A DNA stretch of 64,000 nt. Origin: Sambucus nigra (Eukaryota > Streptophyta > Magnoliopsida > Dipsacales > Adoxaceae). This document shows, piece after piece, positions 47,641 through 57,901 of this stretch. The position numbers and the translations under genes were made by a program. Location: positions 685,626,202 through 685,690,201 of the forward strand of contig OX422208.1 in NCBI GenBank assembly GCA_949130495.1, given 5' to 3'. Numbering within the stretch: the stretch's first letter is position 1; every line of letters starts with the position of its first letter. The notes under the pieces were generated by a model that was not told the DNA's origin, ran no database searches, and saw nothing but the letters and a program-made list of their open reading frames with translations.

Positions 47641-49256
47641 CCCTGTTTTAACCCCGAAATTTAATTTTCCTTCTATTACTTTCTTTTAAGGTTTAGGGCT
47701 TAGGAACCTTCTTGTATGAAGTAAAACAAAGTATTAGGGTAATGTATTAGAGGAATCAATAACGTAGTTTAGAAAAAGAGTGTTGGGGCTTATGTCGGGG
47801 ATTAATCAATTATTTATTAGATGGAGGTAAGTATCCATTTCATTTAGTAAGCTAGTCTAGGACTATGATAAAGTAGGGTGTTATGGTTTTGGATTTTTAG
47901 AAATTAGTATGAGGTAAACTACACTTAGTGGCTTATAGGATTGTCGTTAACTCTCGGAGACTAGTATGGGGACAATTAAACGTTGTGGTTTATATCGTTA
48001 AACACATATGGTTCCGGATATAATGGAATGCACATTTTATATTGGCATATCTTATGAATTATGACTTGAATATATATACCTCTGTAAATGCTATCATAAG
48101 GGAAGTCACGCGAATGAGGTGAATTCCCCTGGCTAGTGAATGCAGGGTGAATATAGTCCTCGGTCATAGGACCGGTGGTTATATTGTGATGTTATTTTAT
48201 TTGAAGTGAGGTAATTTCGGATATGGTTATGACTCACTGTCGAAGGAATATGGCTGCTTCCCACGCGACGCGATTTAGGGTGCCCAGGTGGTCTTGGTTA
48301 TAGGCCTTGGAAGATGATAGTTATTTAGGGGCGCATCCAGTGGGGTGACTCCCGTAAGGATGGTCTTAAAATCGTTATATGTTAATTGTAACTATTCTCA
48401 CGAATGTGGCATTTCATAAATGGCTAATGCATTCATAAATCAACTTTATGGGATAAGTTTACCAATGAGGATTGGACTTGTGAAGTCATATTTTATAAAA
48501 CTGCAATTTAAGCTTATTAAAATGGAATTTAGTTATTTATCTTGCATTGATGTACAATTAACACTATAAATGCTATTGCACTAGGATGTGCACTTAGATG
48601 AGAGGTGAGGATTAATCTTATTGTGAAGAGCGATTTAAACTCGTTTATGATGTCAGCAATTCATAACTGTTACGCATTTTATTCACACGTATATCATATC
48701 AAACCGGGCCCTGACCCGTTTATATTTCTCTCTTTTGTATGGATCCTATTTAGGCTCAGGTGCTACGCCTCAAGGACGCCCATGTTAATCTATCATTCTC
48801 AGTGTGAGGGAGCTACAACATTTTTGCGGATGTTGTAGGATTTTTGCTATAGACGCATCCATCTTTTGTATATTCTAGTTATGATCAGTCTGTATATTCG
48901 GGCGTGTTGCCCAAGTTTTGTACTTGCATATATTGTGATATTTAACTATAATACTTGGTGTAACCTGTTTGTATTAGTATGTTAACCGACAACTTATTCG
49001 GTTAGTAATTTGTAGAATGGTTGTAAATCTATTACATGTATTTATCTATGTTACCCACCTTCTTTTCAAATTGGATTGTTGAAATGGTTTTTATTAAACT
49101 TTTAAATTAATATGACATCTATTTTCTAAAATAATTGGTGGTTATCTTTTACTATTATTTTCACGATAGTGATGCTAAGAATGAACCATCTATGATTCCT
49201 ATATCTATTGGAGTATCGAGCTGGCCACCTCTTATTTTAATAAGCGGGGTGTCACA

Positions 49257-50700
49257 CTCAACCACCTACTTCTGAGCTTCAGCAGCCTCATCTTTAGCCC
49301 TCTACCGAGCTTCCTCAATAGCTTTTATTTTACTCTCCCAAGTCTTCTTTTCAATTGCCAGTGCTTGTTGAGAGTCAAGCAAAAACTTCTTGAGGCCAGC
49401 AAAAGCCCCCTCAACATCAATTGAATTAGAATGAAGAGTATCGCCTTTCTCCAACATCTGGTTGAAATCAACCAGGAACTGCAAATAAGAAAGGAAAAAT
49501 CAACAAAAGAAGTCAAAGATAAAATATAAAGTATGAAAGAGAAAAAGAAGAATTCTCACAATGGCAAGGTTTTGAGCAACCCTTTCAGAAATTTTAAGTA
49601 GGAGCATAGAGGAAGAATCACCCCTGTGGTCTGAAAGAGTACCAGAATTAATTAATTTCCTCACCAAGTTAGGACCTATGGCTACAAAGGAGCCAACAGC
49701 ATATGGAGTAACACCGACCAATCTCTATTGGTCGGCATCAATAGTCCCTTCAACCTGCTTAGCAACAGGACCTCTCCTCAATCTTTTTAAGAAGTAATCA
49801 TCTCCTAGGGGCTTTTTCCCAACATCATCTTTCTTTTTAGCCCCACCATCCACAGTCTTGTGGGTACCAGCAGTAGCATCATCTCCAAGAAGGTTGAGAA
49901 ACTTTCTTTTGCCCATGGCTCAAGAAAAGAAGAAGAGCAAATAACAAGTTTACCACTGCCCGATGAAGTGGACACTGGGTCCTGGTCCAAGTCAATCACA
50001 ATGGTAGGAGCAACAGTAGAAGGTCGGGTAATAAAGGAGGTAACAGAACTCCTGTATTTCAGCAAGTATGATGCCGACCTTGTATGCTCTTCACCATTTT
50101 TTTTATGAAGGCCCCAGATAAACTTGAGCTCGTCAAGCTCAATATCACCCTCCTTGGGACACTTTCTCTTCCTATCAACTGCAAGAAAGTAAACAACCAG
50201 TGTTAGTTACCATTTTAGCAGATAATTCAGCAACATAATCATATAAAATATATTTAAAACAACCTATGTCATGACGCTCTTTAGGGCATCTTAGTCCAGT
50301 ATATACTTCACCCCTTCAAGAGGTACATATTACCATTTTTGGCAATCACACCATGATCGAAGTAATCCCTATTGGAATCAGGAAGATTGAGGACTAGGGC
50401 TTTATTAACAGACCTAGTTTTTAAATAATATGTACTGTCGCTAGTTACCCACTTGTAACATAACATAATCTTAGGGATACCGATATGGGTCCCATGGAGT
50501 TGGTTAATCCTATGGACATCATTAATATTCTCCAAGTGTTAGGGGATACTATCGCAGGAACAATGTTTAAGTATTGACAAAATTCCAGATAAAAATTATT
50601 TGGGCCACATTCAGCAACGAATAAGGAAGGGGTCCAGTGACCTTCAAATAAAGCAAAAATGTCTACAAAGGGGACTTGGGAACTCTAAGTCTACCCAATC
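49257..50700 (-). pseudogene. Element A antisense ORF, N-terminal segment (Transposase_28-like)
   Basis: The minus strand reads FEGHWTPSLFVAECGPNNFY, then LEFCQYLNIVPAIVSPNTWR at about 50560-50640, then after a frameshift KIMLCYKWVTSDSTYYLKTR and SVNKALVLNLPDSNRDYF. The P..W..L and PN.WR pattern and the later YYL..R....L...LP.SN..W block resemble the plant putative gypsy-type transposon family (Transposase_28-like, PF04195). Downstream pieces (GKRKFLNLLGDDATAGTHKT, VGVTPYAVGSFVAIGPNLVR, LVDFNQMLEKGDTLHSNSID) continue to 49262, then the ORF resumes at 27722. Stops and frameshifts make it dead. Confidence 0.6.
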
Positions 50701-51190
50701 TGGTATATTCCATCCCTTTCTAAACTGATCTAGAGAGACAACAACGTAAACCAAGATTCAATATCAAGAAAAGAAAAAAGAGAAAGAATTCTTACAAAAA
50801 CTTAAGGACTCAGCAAGAACTAGAAGATAGGAAGAACGATCGCATGAAAAATTTAAGAAATTGTAGAAAAAACTTAGAAGGGTTGAGATAAGAGATGACC
50901 GGGATTTTATCGCCTTTAATAGATTGCCTCAAAAAATGGCGAACGTAATGATTGAAAAGAAATGACGATTGAAATTTTGATGACGAGACAAAAAAAGACA
51001 TATTTGCCCTAAGAGTGTTCACTAAAGTTTAAAATATTTACAAAAATGCCATCAGCAGTTCACGCAATTGACAAAGTTAATAATTTTACAAGTTTGGAAA
51101 CTCATCAACCAACCAAGCATTAGAAACGTAGCCCGAGCTATTACCAGAACTAAATGCTCCATACTTTCAAGCAAGCATCAAGCGTGGAAC

Positions 51191-51202
51191 ATTGGGGGCT
51201 TT
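51191..51202 (+). other. Polypurine-type tract of element A
   Basis: ATTGGGGGCTTT lies directly before the LTR start TGTTGATATAAAAAATTACC. The position and G-run fit a second-strand primer site, so the LTR at 51203 is a genuine 3' LTR. Confidence 0.7.
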
Positions 51203-51674
51203 TGTTGATATAAAAAATTACCCAATTACGTAGACCAATAAAAAATATACATGTGTCATCCACTATGGAAATAATCCTAGTCAACAAGGCATAACCACCA
51301 ACCAAGGCCTAGAATGTCGACCAACATTAGGGAGGCCTGACCAACAGTAGGGAGGCCGACCAACTTTATCAGTAAAATGCCAATAGTCATATACATTATG
51401 AACTCCATGTACTAATATAAAGGCCTAATTTATAAAGAAATTCCATCCTTTAACATTACATCTCTTTATCTCCCTACTGGGTTATATATACGTTGTAATC
51501 CCTTCATCAATGACAAGTGATTAAAAAATAAACACAAGGTAATAAGAAGCACAGTGGACGCAGGCTTTTCTCCATAGCCGAACCACTTTAAAAATCTTTT
51601 TGTCTCTTTCTTTTACTTACTCATATTTATCTCTGATTAAAGAATTCGATATATTCTAGTTTTTTTCATCAACA
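51203..51674 (+). repeat. Element A complete LTR (middle LTR)
   Basis: Starts TGTTGATATAAAAAATTACC and ends TTTTTTCATCAACA, with TGTTGAT/ATCAACA inverted ends, 472 bp. It is preceded by a PPT and followed by a PBS, so it serves as the 3' LTR of one copy and the 5' LTR of the next. Confidence 0.92.
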
Positions 51675-51736
51675 GATAGGCGTCGTCTATGGGAACGTAT
51701 TTCTAAACGTTTTCATTCTCATTCATTGATCCAAAG

Positions 51737-53139
51737 ATGACTGTAATTCCTAAATCCAGTGCTAGGCACGATGGCAATTCGCCTATTTCATTTGTTCCTC
51801 CAATAAATAATGATCAGACTGGAATTCTGGCCAGTCTTTCCAGGGGAGAAGATGTTATGCAAGATACGATCAGGAAATTAGCCCAAACACTGCAGGTCGG
51901 ATCTCCTGACTTGTCTATTCATAGAAATATGCCACGGCCACCTCTAAGAACCAACACGTATATCTACTATAGAACTTCTAGAGACGCGTCATATCATCCA
52001 GGAGTAAGTTCTTCCATCAGGAGGCATAGCCATTCTTGGACTTCCATTGATATGTCCTATTATCCAGGAGTAAGTTCTTCCCGCATGATTTTGGAGTCCT
52101 ATGATGAGAAGTCTTTTTCTCCTGAAAGAATAAGTGCTCTAGAAAGACTAAGCCGAGCATCGACCTTTGATCTCTTGGGAACCAGAAGAAATATAAATGT
52201 TCCCAGTGCATTGTCTAGGCATACTAGACGACTAGACAATCAACATGAGGCCTCGATTCAATCCATATCATGACCTCGACAATCCATCCATGTCGAGCAG
52301 ACATCTTAAGAGGAAATTTTATCACAAATAGTTGGTCATAATAGATGAGATGCATATCATAAATCTAATATGGGTAAGCATTCATAGAAGATCTCAATCC
52401 AAAGGTTGGAATATAGGTTGGGAGAAATGGTGAAGACAAAGAACCCTTTGCAATGAAGCTTTGTGAAAGGGTACCCTTTTGTTCAGGCTATTCTGGATTT
52501 TCCTACTCCGTTGGATTTCAAAGAACCCGTTGTTACTCCCAAGTATGATGAAAAAACTAACCCTATTTTTCACATAGAAGAGTATCAAGTAGCACCAGAC
52601 ATTTATGCTTTCCCCGACGAAATGAGATGCATGGCATTCTCAGGTACCATAACAGGTCCTGCCCAAATATGGTACAACAGCCTTCCTCGGGGGCAAATTT
52701 TATATTTTAACCAACTTGTCGAGCTATTCATTGGTAATTTCTTCTTCGGGGGCAAACCAGTAAAGAGAGTAGCTCACTTGTTAAGCGTGAGACAACGTGT
52801 AGGAGAAAGAATAAGGGATTATATTACTCGCTTCAACAATGAGAAGTTGGAGGTGATCGGTTGTGAGGAGAAAACAACTATTATAGCTCTCATGAGTGGG
52901 CTGCTTTCGGAGAAGATTTATTACACTCTTGCCAAAGATCCTCCTAAAACTCTGACTGAGTTAATGGCTAAAGCAGCTAAGATAATGAATGCCGAGGAAG
53001 CAATAGTAGAAAAAACAGAGCTTGATCACAAAGCCTGAGGTTAAAACTAAGAAGAAAGATCAAAGGGACCATAAGGATCTGAAAGATTCAAAGCAAGGAA
53101 AGAGTGATGATAGGCTCCAGAAGTACAATAATTACACTT
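51737..53139 (+). pseudogene. Element A gag, second partial copy
   Basis: The ATG at 51737 opens a 178-codon frame (MTVIPKSSARHDGNSPISF...), Ser/Arg-rich and without a known domain. The capsid region 52463-53038 is open for about 190 codons: AILDFPTPLDFKEPVVTPKY, EYQVAPDIYAFPDEMRCMAF, GPAQIWYNSLPRGQILYFNQ, RVGERIRDYITRFNNEKLEV, LAKDPPKTLTELMAKAAKIM. This is a Retrotrans_gag-type capsid of Tat elements and is better preserved than the first copy. It stops at 53139 before the finger motif, where repeat B2 begins. Confidence 0.85.
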
Positions 53140-54340
53140 CATATTCACACAAATTTCGTTATATTTTATTTTGTGTTGCATATATTCACACAAGCATGCG
53201 TTGTATTTTATTACATATTCACGCAAGCATATATTAGTTAACTTGTGTTGTATTAGTACATATTCATGCAAGCATTCTTTAGTTAACTTTTATTACATAT
53301 TGGCTAAATATTTATGAAAAATATACAGGTTTTTTGGGGATGCAGAAAGAATAATTACTTTTTAAAAAAAATATTTATTCACGTTCCAAAATCGTGACCC
53401 CTGTTTTATTATAATTAAAAAATATATTGGGTCACGATTTCGAACAGTGATTAAAAGAATTTTTTATATAAAAAAATATAGATCATGGTTATTAACCATG
53501 ATCATCCCTATGACACTGGTCACGAGTGGTGACTGTGACCCAAATTCTCCTCTTAAGGGAACGGGTCTAGATTGTGACCAAGCAAGGTGTTCTGGTCACA
53601 GGTGGTGACCGTGAACAAAACACTTGAAGCAAATCACCTTAGTCGGGACTACCTTTAGTTTCGACACTTGAAGTAAGGCACCAATGGTCATAAGGTAGAT
53701 TTGATAGGAGGTGCTTGGATATGTAGGGTACATTTGTAAAGTTAGTTAAATCCATGATAGGTTTGGGCATTGGTGGTTGACTTTGAACATTTATAGGAGT
53801 GGTCATATAATCCCGAGAAGGTTAAGATTTTCCTATAACTGAAGTTGGGAGCTTAAGGGCATGGCCTTGAGTGATTTCGGGAGGTTGATGGGATGAAAAC
53901 GATTCCAATTAAGGATATAAGTATCTACATGAAACATTTGTGTCTTCATTCAAAAATCTTGAAACATGTGTTTTATGTGAAGATCTTTAATAATATTCAT
54001 TGGTTCATAGTTTTGCATGTCCCCACGCATTTGACTGTATCCATGGATAACACATTGATGCGCACTCATTTTAGTCGACTTTAGATGAAATCCCAGAGTT
54101 GAGGAAATATTTAGATTCTTTAGATGACTAATGATGCATTATGATGAATGAAATTTACATTGTCCGCTTGTATGCATTCAAAGTATAATGCAGTTTTTTT
54201 TCTTTTATTTTAGGGTTTTTCTTGTCATAACTTCGACTTTATAATGCTATATTTGACATAACCCTCGGTTTACAGATCTCTTAACAGAATCCTAACTTTT
54301 AATCCCTCCTCTTTTTTTTTATTGAGTTAACCCGCAACCA
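53140..54340. repeat. Right copy of the 1.17-kb flanking duplication (repeat B2)
   Basis: Collinear with 15527-16703: CATATTCACACAAA start, CACTA-type GGTCAC words (53395-53620), CTACCTTTAGTTTCG (53650), then the flank to AACCCGCAACCA. Here the sequence continues past 54340 into the rest of the candidate Mutator-like element, whereas at the left copy it is cut by element A. A short open frame at 53893-54084 lies in it, but I recognise no domain. Confidence 0.85.
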
Positions 54341-55245
54341 CTTTTTCAGACCAAAATACCCTCATTACACCAACTTCATCTTCTTTCTCAAATTCAAACC
54401 CTAATTTTTACCAAACCCTAAAACTTCGTCCTTATGTCTTGATATATCAAGTACTCACATATTATTGGCAACCACTAGAAGAATTTATTGTATTGAAAGA
54501 TTAATAATCAATTTTCACTCAATAAAGAGTGGGATTCATAACTGACCAAGAAATACAAACTATTTTACAATGGTCGTACCAGAGCATTAGGCTTCCACTT
54601 AAGGCTAGTTTTATAAAGCCATAAATTAAGAAAATAGTAAGAAAAGAAAAATAATTCTATATGAAGTGAGCAAATGAGCACTAACTTATGTTCACCGAGC
54701 ATATAAACCCAACCCCAATGCATATTCATCATTGCTGGATGACAATCACAATTTTATAGAGACAATGCCACATATGTAAATGCCAAAATAGATAAAAAAA
54801 AATTACAATCTGTTGCTACCAATCGAAGTTAATCGCTGGAGTTTTTCAATTCCTACCATCAAAATCAAGGCCCATTACAATTCGACCCGTCTCCGACATC
54901 GTTGATGTTGATTTGGATACAATGGTAAGGACATGAGCACTAAAGGCATTACGAATCTATAGTAGAAGAAAAAGAAGGATTCCAACCCGATATTAAGACC
55001 CAAACCTCCTTTTTTGGGTACATACAAACACAATCTCTATCTTTGGATCTCAACCTGAGTGGTGGTTTTAGGATTAAATAAAAAATTGGGTTTTTTATTC
55101 CAGAAACAAGATTAATTGAGAGTATATTTTGGTCAAAATATTATTTGGGAGTTAAGTCTAATAATGATATAAGTATTTTTTTAATTAAATTATAACCGTG
55201 TTAAAAATTTTGGGATTACGTCATAGGGATTAAGAAAGAGGAGAT
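54240..55245. mobile_element. Candidate Mutator-like element with ~130-bp inverted arms
   Basis: The left arm (54240-54370) and the reverse complement of the right arm (55115-55245) share ordered blocks: TTTGACATAACCC / TTTGACTTAATCT, ATCCTAACTTTTAA / ATCCCAAAATTTTTAA, GAGTTAACCCGCAA / GACTTAACTCCCAA, and GACCAAAATACCCTC / GACCAAAATATACTC. Long inverted arms, no transposase and about 1 kb length fit a non-autonomous Mutator-like element. No clean 9-bp target duplication is seen, so borders are approximate. The interior shows no recognisable gene fragment. Confidence 0.5.
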
Positions 55246-57180
55246 TAAGTCAAACTATTTTTAAACTCCACGCGATGCGTGCACGTGTTAACGATTTATA
55301 TGTAATACGTTGCATAATTTTATTTTATAAAAGTAAATATGTATGCCAATCACAATTATAAATAAGTAAAATATGATAGTAATGACTTTGTCAAAATAAA
55401 ACAAAAAAATTGCTGACACATTTTGAAAGAAATTACTTGAGAATATTAAAATAAGAAAAATAAAACTATAAGAAAATAAGAAAATGTTGGAAAAGCTGAC
55501 CAACTAATTCTCAAGTAATAATGGAGTGGATTCTTATAATCTCTCTACTTAATGCCTAAATTAAATCAAAAGTATATACTTTAAATTGTAATATATTCTC
55601 TCATTGCCATCCTTTTTTGTAGATATAAAATAATATCTTAGAAGGTATGCGAGAGAATAAAGGGGATATACCAATAAAAATGAAAATAATATATATCACA
55701 AAACCAAATTTAAGGCTCATTGTCAAATTAAAGTATGAAACATTTTTTTTAAAAAAAGCATGGGTAATACCCGAATAAAATTTTTGGACCATTAATTAGT
55801 TTAAGAATATCAAGAGAGCCTACATTACATTTACAAAATGCAAGGTAATCCATTACTTTTAAAATAAAATCCTTATAATTTTATTTATTGTTTTCCTTTT
55901 AAAGATTACCTCATGGCCCCTTTTACATAAGATAAAAATTAAAGAAAAATTTCTTCATGATTAACAGTGGAAGCTCGAAGGTTTAATAGTAATTAGAAGA
56001 AGGGAAAAAATGTAAAAAAAAAAGAAAGAGAGAAAGCATTATAAATTCATAAAGAAAATCAAAGAGTTGTTGTTTAAAAAAAACGGGTAGAAGTTGTATA
56101 CTAGGAAAATTTGTGTATAGATACAATCACATATATTAGACTTTCCTTCTCCTATATTAAATTTATTGGTTGAATTAGGATGATGCATTAAAATGCCAAC
56201 ATTGAATATAGGACAGCTAGTGCAACGACGTTTGCAGACACTATTTTTATATTATAATATTAGATAAGCCATTAAAAAGTGAGGGTTAAGTAAAAAAAAT
56301 CATTTATTTTATGACTTGCTTATATCATGTTACTCTTTTTTTAAATGTATTTTACTAAGGTGTGCCCTTGCCAATGGCATGATTATAATTTTAATTTAGT
56401 TTATTTTTGTTTGTAGAAAGTCAAAGGTAAAAACACATGAACTTTATTGATTAATAAAATATACAATTTAAATATACACCTCCAATACGGACACTGTTGA
56501 AAATTAATCTAAATGTAAACTTAATCACATATATAAAGCGTGGACTCTCGGGAATTTTCTTACATATCATGTGGTTTACCTAATTAAGAAGTCACTTGTA
56601 ATGACATTCATTTAAACATTAACTTTATTTATTAATGGGCAACTAATTTCAATTCAAAACATAAAAATGAACTATGTCAAAAGGAAAATCGATAATTTTA
56701 GGTGCAGATATTTGTATGAAATTATATGTAGTGGAATTGTGTTGATATCATCTTGATAAAATCAACACATAGTGTTTTTAAAAATTAGTTGTTCTGTTTT
56801 ATGCTATACATTTTTTATAATGATCACATTTCGAAGTCTTTTAAAAGATATTGTCCGAACAACTATTTATAAAAATCTTTAAGCTCTTGTAAAATCAATA
56901 CGACACTTTTGAGAAAAAGTTACATGGATAAATAAGTAAATATATATAAAAAATTATGCTTGAAACTTTAATAAATTTAATTATCCATAACTTTTACATT
57001 TAGCTTTATACCTTAACAGTTGCTCTTCACGCCTCTTACATCTTTTTCGTCCGTATGGAGTGGTGATAATTTTGAAAGAATGTGTGGTATATTAATCCAC
57101 TTGATCATTATTACCTTAAGTCATGTGCACAATTTTTTGAAAACTTTTATATTGATTAAAGTAACATATAGTTGTTTAAT
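55246..57180. other. AT-rich intergenic stretch
   Basis: No coding domain, RNA gene or clear repeat border is seen. Local poly-A/T runs and short open frames are expected from base composition. A line near 56206-56268 looks faintly like a reversed Helitron start, but no matching end was found. Confidence 0.6.
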
Positions 57181-57388
57181 CCCAAGGGGTTGGTCGAGTG
57201 GTTCATCACTCATGATTAAGGGGCTTTTACCCTAAGGTCATGAGTTCGATTCCCCCCACCAATATAAACTTAGGGCCATGAACCGCAGAGCGTAATCTCT
57301 ATTTCTCAAGTCTTGTTCGGGATTAAGAGAATAGTCTGAAGTGCACGCAAGATGGTCGGGTATGGATAACCTTTCTGATAAAAAAAAC
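57181..57388 (+). mobile_element. tRNA-derived SINE
   Basis: Starts CCCAAGGGGTTGGTCGAGTG, with an A-box-like TGGTCGAGTGG (57191) and a B-box GAGTTCGATTCCCC (57242), about 50 bp apart as in RNA polymerase III promoters. The body continues with the plant-SINE-like GTGCACGCAAGATGG and ends in an A-run (GATAAAAAAAAC). It is not a functional tRNA gene, because the acceptor stem does not close. Flanking direct repeats were not found. Confidence 0.75.
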
Positions 57389-57818
57389 AAATGACCATGT
57401 GAGATGTCTAATCGATTATTTTATAATCTTTAGCAAATGCAAATGGAGTAAGAATATAATTTTGCTCATATCAGTCCATTAATTTAGGCTGGATAATTAT
57501 TATCAACTAAAATTAAGGTTTGGAAAGTTTGGAAGAATAAGAGCAACATGTTAGATTTCTATAATAAAAATCCAAACCATCTCCCAAAAACTAATATAAC
57601 TACTACTGTGTAAACTAATGAAAAGTTATTTATTTTTCCTTGTAAATTTGAAGTTACAAAACTTTGTTTAATTTTTTAGATTTCTTGGTAATGGTGACTT
57701 TTTTCAGCAATTTATCTTATCTTTCATATCAATATTGAATATATTAAACATACCACTCTTTACAAATATTGGTATAACACATGAAACTCATCATTATCAA
57801 AGCAACTAATTATTGTCA
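57389..57818. other. AT-rich spacer
   Basis: Nothing recognisable lies between the SINE and the antisense LTR end. Confidence 0.6.
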
Positions 57819-57901
57819 TGTAACACCCCACCTATTTAAATAGCGAGTGGCCATCCCTCTACTAAAATAAAACAGGAATCTCAGACTGGTTCATTCTTAG
57901 A
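57819..57901 (-). repeat. End of an antisense chromovirus LTR, interrupted by element D
   Basis: TGTAACACCCCACCTATTTA through ACTGGTTCATTCTTAGA is the reverse complement of a chromovirus LTR 3' end. It parallels the reverse of 49165-49256 (TGTGACACCCCGCTTATT ... ATGGTTCATTCTTAGC). The rest of this LTR should lie to the right of element D, beyond the window. Confidence 0.75.

Larger units (their letters stand above)
27723..49256 (+). mobile_element. Chromovirus (Tekay-like Ty3/gypsy) element B, TSD CTCAA
   Basis: 5' LTR, PBS for initiator tRNA-Met, gag, protease, RT, RNase H, integrase with C-terminal chromodomain, G-rich PPT and 3' LTR are present in order. The LTRs start TGTAATACCCC and end GGGGTGTCACA (3' copy). 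CTCAA flanks it at 27718-27722 and 49257-49261. It is itself split by solo LTR 2 in gag and by element C in the 3' LTR. It is dead: stops in all domains and mutated catalytic residues in RT and integrase. Confidence 0.92.
37476..49256 (+). repeat. Element B 3' LTR, split by element C
   Basis: The left part 37476-37899 and the right part 46959-49256 align with the 5' LTR. Element C sits between them with a GCATT duplication. The right part contains a fuller palindrome cluster (47441-47640) and about 900 bp absent from the 5' LTR. It ends TAAGCGGGGTGTCACA at 49256, followed by the CTCAA duplication. Confidence 0.92.
16704..53139 (+). mobile_element. Tat/Retand-like Ty3/gypsy element A, permuted, with nested insertions
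   Basis: The order is LTR (first ~35 bp missing), PBS, gag, protease, RT, RNase H, second (archaeal-type) RNase H, integrase, minisatellite, antisense ORF, PPT, complete LTR, PBS, and a second gag that stops abruptly. Dual RNase H and an extra antisense ORF are hallmarks of the Tat lineage. Two insertions (25201-27544 and 27723-49256) split the antisense ORF. The element starts inside an LTR and runs more than one unit length, which is not the product of a normal integration. Confidence 0.85.

Noticed and set aside
53893..54084. Short open frame in repeat B2 resembling a captured host or protease gene
   Set aside because: I could not match it to a family, and the copy in B1 is broken. The motif HWF alone is not enough to call a cysteine protease.
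55262..55290. CACGCGATGCGTGCACGTG palindromic word as a Helitron hairpin
   Set aside because: No CTRR terminus follows within the expected distance on either strand.
56206..56275. Reversed Helitron 5' end (TCTAATATTATAATATAAAAA on the minus strand)
   Set aside because: No 3' hairpin plus CTRR end was found at a plausible distance, and the AT-rich start alone is not specific.
57181..57255. tRNA gene
   Set aside because: A and B boxes are present, but no closed acceptor or anticodon stem can be drawn and a SINE body with A-run follows.
54345..57818. A host gene in the AT-rich stretch
   Set aside because: Open frames are short, with no domain and no convincing splice pattern. The bias is towards poly-A/T.
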